From assembly GCA_900557365.1 (NCBI GenBank), contig UPXR01000001.1:124001-188000 (forward strand): a stretch of 64,000 nt of DNA, in the 5' to 3' direction. Below the pieces are notes generated by a model, which saw nothing but the letters and a program-made list of their open reading frames with translations, was not told the origin of the DNA and searched no databases. The position numbers were made by a program, and so were the translations under genes. This document shows, piece after piece, positions 62,047 through 64,000 of the stretch; position 1 is the stretch's first letter, and the number at the start of each line of letters is the position of its first letter. The stretch is from an uncultured Dialister sp. (GTDB lineage Bacteria > Bacillota_C > Negativicutes > Veillonellales > Dialisteraceae).

Positions 62047-62895
62047 TTATTCCATTGCGTTTTTAACCGCTTTTGCCGTCATATCCTTGACCCACTGATC
62101 GATCTGTCCGTTCTTCTGGTTTTCTTCAATAACCTCATTGATAAGCTTTACCAGATCCTCATTTCCTTTCGGTACGGCTACTGCCGAGCCGCCGTCATAG
62201 TTTCCGAAGTACACATTGCTCGGTGCCAGATCCTTGTTGACCAGCAGGTACTGACCGGCCACGATGCTCTGCATCGGCACTGCATCCACTTTCCCGTGAG
62301 TCAGTTCCATAAGTGCCTCGGATACTCTTGCCAGAGAAGCAATCTGCGCATCCTTAATCTGTTCCTTTGCCAGTTTTTCCTGCAGGGTGGACTGCTGCAC
62401 TGCCAGCTTCTTCCCGTAGAAATCCTCCAGTGTCTTGTATTTTCCTTCATCCTCTTTCCGGATCAGAAGCGTCTGCTTCCCGACCAGATAATTTTCTGAA
62501 AAATCCACGGTCTTTTTTCTTTCCGGCGTAGGATTGATAGAGGAAATGGCAATATCAATCTTGTTGGCTGCCATGGAGGACAGCAGGGACTGGAAATTCA
62601 TATCCTGCACTTCCAGCTTGACTCCCAGCTTATCTGCTACAGCCTGCGCCAGACGGATATCGATGCCGTCCACGCTTTTGGCGCCTTCCACGGATGTATC
62701 CAGGAATTCATAGGGCGGGAATCCGGAAGAAGTTCCTACAATCAGTTTCCCATCCTTTTTTATTTTCTGCAAAAGGGCTCCCTGCGTCTGCCCTGCCGGC
62801 GCACTGCTCTTTGCAGAGTCATCTCCGCAGCCTGCCAGTCCCATCACTCCGGCCAGCGCCAGTCCGCAGGCCAATATTTTCCATCCTTTTTTCAT
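62047..62895 (-). CDS. Amino-acid ABC transporter substrate-binding lipoprotein (copy 2)
   Basis: 282 residues, a clear paralogue of the neighbouring gene: same lipobox type (MGLAGCGDD), then GKLIVGTSSGFPPYEF, LGVKLEVQDMNFQSLLSS and NPTPERKKTVDFSENY. Differences concentrate in the ligand-facing middle (VDAVPMQSIVAGQYL against IDGVVIEGIVGQQYL), so ligands may differ. Start MKKGWKIL set by AAGGAGG. Own promoter. Confidence 0.9.
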   Translation of the reverse strand: MKKGWKILACGLALAGVMGLAGCGDDSAKSSAPAGQTQGALLQKIKKDGKLIVGTSSGFPPYEFLDTSVEGAKSVDGIDIRLAQAVADKLGVKLEVQDMNFQSLLSSMAANKIDIAISSINPTPERKKTVDFSENYLVGKQTLLIRKEDEGKYKTLEDFYGKKLAVQQSTLQEKLAKEQIKDAQIASLARVSEALMELTHGKVDAVPMQSIVAGQYLLVNKDLAPSNVYFGNYDGGSAVAVPKGNEDLVKLINEVIEENQKNGQIDQWVKDMTAKAVKNAME

Positions 62896-62968
62896 GTATG
62901 AATTCCTCCTTGTTTCTGTTTGCGGCCCCTTTGCAGCAGCAAAAAGGGCTGTCCGGTCTTTATACATA

Positions 62969-62997
62969 AATATACAACAGATGGAATATAATTTCAA
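62969..62997 (-). promoter_or_regulatory. Promoter of copy 2
   Basis: TTGAAA, 17 bases, TATATT on the minus strand. Confidence 0.7.
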
Positions 62998-63020
62998 TAT
63001 GCATATAAGATTTTTCTCTT

Positions 63021-63737
63021 TTAACCTTCTGCAGAAGCAATCTCTTTCTGCAGATCCTGTGTCAGGTCCAGACTGCCGAAGCTATCCGTTTCGGGGAGAA
63101 CCGTTTCAAACCGGGACAGGAGGGCCAGCTGTGCTGTTCCTCTGTCAAAGGATACATCCAGCACATGACCGCCGGCTTTCCTGTCTGCCGACAGAAAATG
63201 GAAATGCCATCCCGGCATATTCAGCCGATCCATGTAAGGCGGGCAGTACAGTCCCATCAGTGTGCCGGAAATACGGGGCAGGGAAAATGTCACCTGATCG
63301 GTTTTCATGACCTCATCCAGACGGCGGTACGGCTTTTTCTGCCCGATCTCACTCCGCACCGTCACCGAACGGAAAACTGTATCCATGCGGAATGCATAAA
63401 AATAATTTCTTCCCTTTTTCCGGATTTCTTCTTCAAGGAGACTCCCCAGTTCCTTTGCGGAACCGACTCCGGACATCGTTTTTTCCGTATCGGGGAAGAA
63501 GAAAGTTACATCGCAGAACGGCACCGTTGCTGAATCCGCAGGAACAGTCACTTCTCCCTTTCCGTCTGCCCGGTACAGAACCCCGTCGAGGAAAATCATC
63601 TCTCCGTCCAGCCCTTGAAAAGTTCCGAGGCCGAAATCTCCATGCTTACGGATTTCCCCCACCGGCAGTACGCCTTCATAATGTCCCAATGTCAGCGCCT
63701 GCAGCAGAGACACCTGATATAAAATATTTTTCTCCAT
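63021..63737 (-). CDS. budA: Alpha-acetolactate decarboxylase
   Basis: 238 residues. Converts acetolactate to acetoin. Family marks: YQVSLLQALTLGHYEG near the N-terminus, GLGTFQGLDGEMIFLDG, and the zinc site GWHFHFLSADRKAGGHVLD with three histidines. No signal peptide. Start ATG 63737 follows GGAGG by 5 bases. No acetolactate synthase or butanediol dehydrogenase is adjacent. The gene sits directly behind a terminator-like hairpin (63751-63782). Confidence 0.93.
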   Translation of the reverse strand: MEKNILYQVSLLQALTLGHYEGVLPVGEIRKHGDFGLGTFQGLDGEMIFLDGVLYRADGKGEVTVPADSATVPFCDVTFFFPDTEKTMSGVGSAKELGSLLEEEIRKKGRNYFYAFRMDTVFRSVTVRSEIGQKKPYRRLDEVMKTDQVTFSLPRISGTLMGLYCPPYMDRLNMPGWHFHFLSADRKAGGHVLDVSFDRGTAQLALLSRFETVLPETDSFGSLDLTQDLQKEIASAEG

Positions 63738-63750
63738 GTCTGCCTCCATG

Positions 63751-63782
63751 AAAAGACGGCGGTTTCCCGCCGTCTTTTTTCC
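63751..63782 (-). terminator. Hairpin between the phosphohexomutase gene and budA
   Basis: Stem AAAAGACGGCGG / CCGCCGTCTTTT. On the minus strand it begins just after the mutase stop and has only four Ts, ending about 4 bases before the budA ribosome site. It leaves almost no room for a separate budA promoter. Confidence 0.7.
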
Positions 63783-63783
63783 C

Positions 63784-64000
63784 TTATTTTACTGATTTTA
63801 CCAGATCCATAACTTCTTTGGATTTTTCTTCCAGAAGCTTTCTGTCTCCGCGGGTTTCCATATTGAACCGGATCAGCGGCTCCGTGTTGGACGGGCGAAG
63901 ATTAAACCGCCAGTCTGCAAAATCCATGCCGATTCCGTCGATCAGATCGACCCGTTCTGCCGTATCCTTGTATTTATTCTTAACCGCTTCCAGGACAGCC
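63784..64000 (-). CDS. Phosphoglucomutase/phosphomannomutase, C-terminal fragment
   Basis: The last 72 codons of a gene that runs off the right edge. Sequence WRFNLRPSNTEPLIRFNMET is the phosphate-binding motif of domain 4 in the alpha-D-phosphohexomutase family. It would make hexose-1-phosphates for surface sugars or glycogen. Which substrate cannot be told from this end. Confidence 0.88.
   Translation of the reverse strand, partial: AVLEAVKNKYKDTAERVDLIDGIGMDFADWRFNLRPSNTEPLIRFNMETRGDRKLLEEKSKEVMDLVKSVK

Noticed and set aside
1..64000. Search for CRISPR arrays, insertion sequences, phage genes, toxin-antitoxin pairs and defence genes
   Set aside because: No regularly spaced direct repeats, transposase, integrase, or defence-type domain was found in any convincing reading frame.

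Overview
The window looks like a chromosomal stretch from a diderm Firmicute of the class Negativicutes, plausibly near Dialister, Allisonella or Megasphaera; the genus is a guess. The gene orders are Firmicute: SRP RNA-dnaX-ybaB-recR-bofA, cysS-mrnC-rlmB-yacP, secG-rnr-smpB, valS-folC, and T-box leaders on aminoacyl-tRNA synthetase and methionine genes. Yet it also encodes outer-membrane functions: a bifunctional ADP-heptose synthase, a family 9 (heptosyl) glycosyltransferase and an AcrAB-type RND pump. No phage, transposon, insertion sequence, rRNA or CRISPR array was seen. Nearly all sequence is ordinary, densely packed core genome.

Layout. 1-6.2 kb: coaX (partial), birA, hslVU, a hotdog thioesterase, a P-loop protein with an Asp23-like tail, murB. 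6.4-12.6 kb: ribose operon rbsKDACB and fumarase. 12.7-16.2 kb: SRP RNA, dnaX, ybaB, recR, bofA. 16.3-21.7 kb: LPS/surface sugar genes and an SGNH hydrolase. 21.9-26.8 kb: RND efflux operon with a palindromic operator, and a YhcH protein. 26.9-31.2 kb: methionine T-box, split methionine synthase and metF. 31.3-35.4 kb: TVP38 membrane protein, thrC, tRNA-Lys, pyrF-pyrE. 35.4-40.2 kb: cell-envelope genes (NAGPA-type glycosidase, polysaccharide deacetylase, amidase, GerMN lipoprotein). 40.3-47.4 kb: RNA metabolism (a triple-repeat basic protein, smpB, rnr, secG, yacP, rlmB, mrnC, cysS). 47.5-48.0 kb: a two-part cysS leader, an unidentified structured RNA followed by a cysteine T-box. 48.1-55.3 kb: sirtuin, HD hydrolase, orphan citC, folC and valS with a valine T-box. 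55.4-64 kb: second TVP38 protein, cobO, ptsI, gamma-carbonic anhydrase, lysA, two tandem amino-acid-binding lipoproteins, acetolactate decarboxylase and the end of a phosphohexomutase.

Links between genes. Cobalamin metabolism connects cobO with the B12-dependent MetH, whose reactivation domain is a separate protein encoded just upstream and controlled by the same T-box; MetF supplies the methyl-folate. Most transcription units have a clear promoter, often with an extended -10 element (TGn TATAAT), and end in strong intrinsic terminators. Most promising for follow-up: the structured RNA at 47741-47962, a possible programmed -1 frameshift in dnaX with a downstream stem-loop, the perfect palindrome upstream of citC, and the unusual domain combinations at 4232-5065 and 40316-41140.
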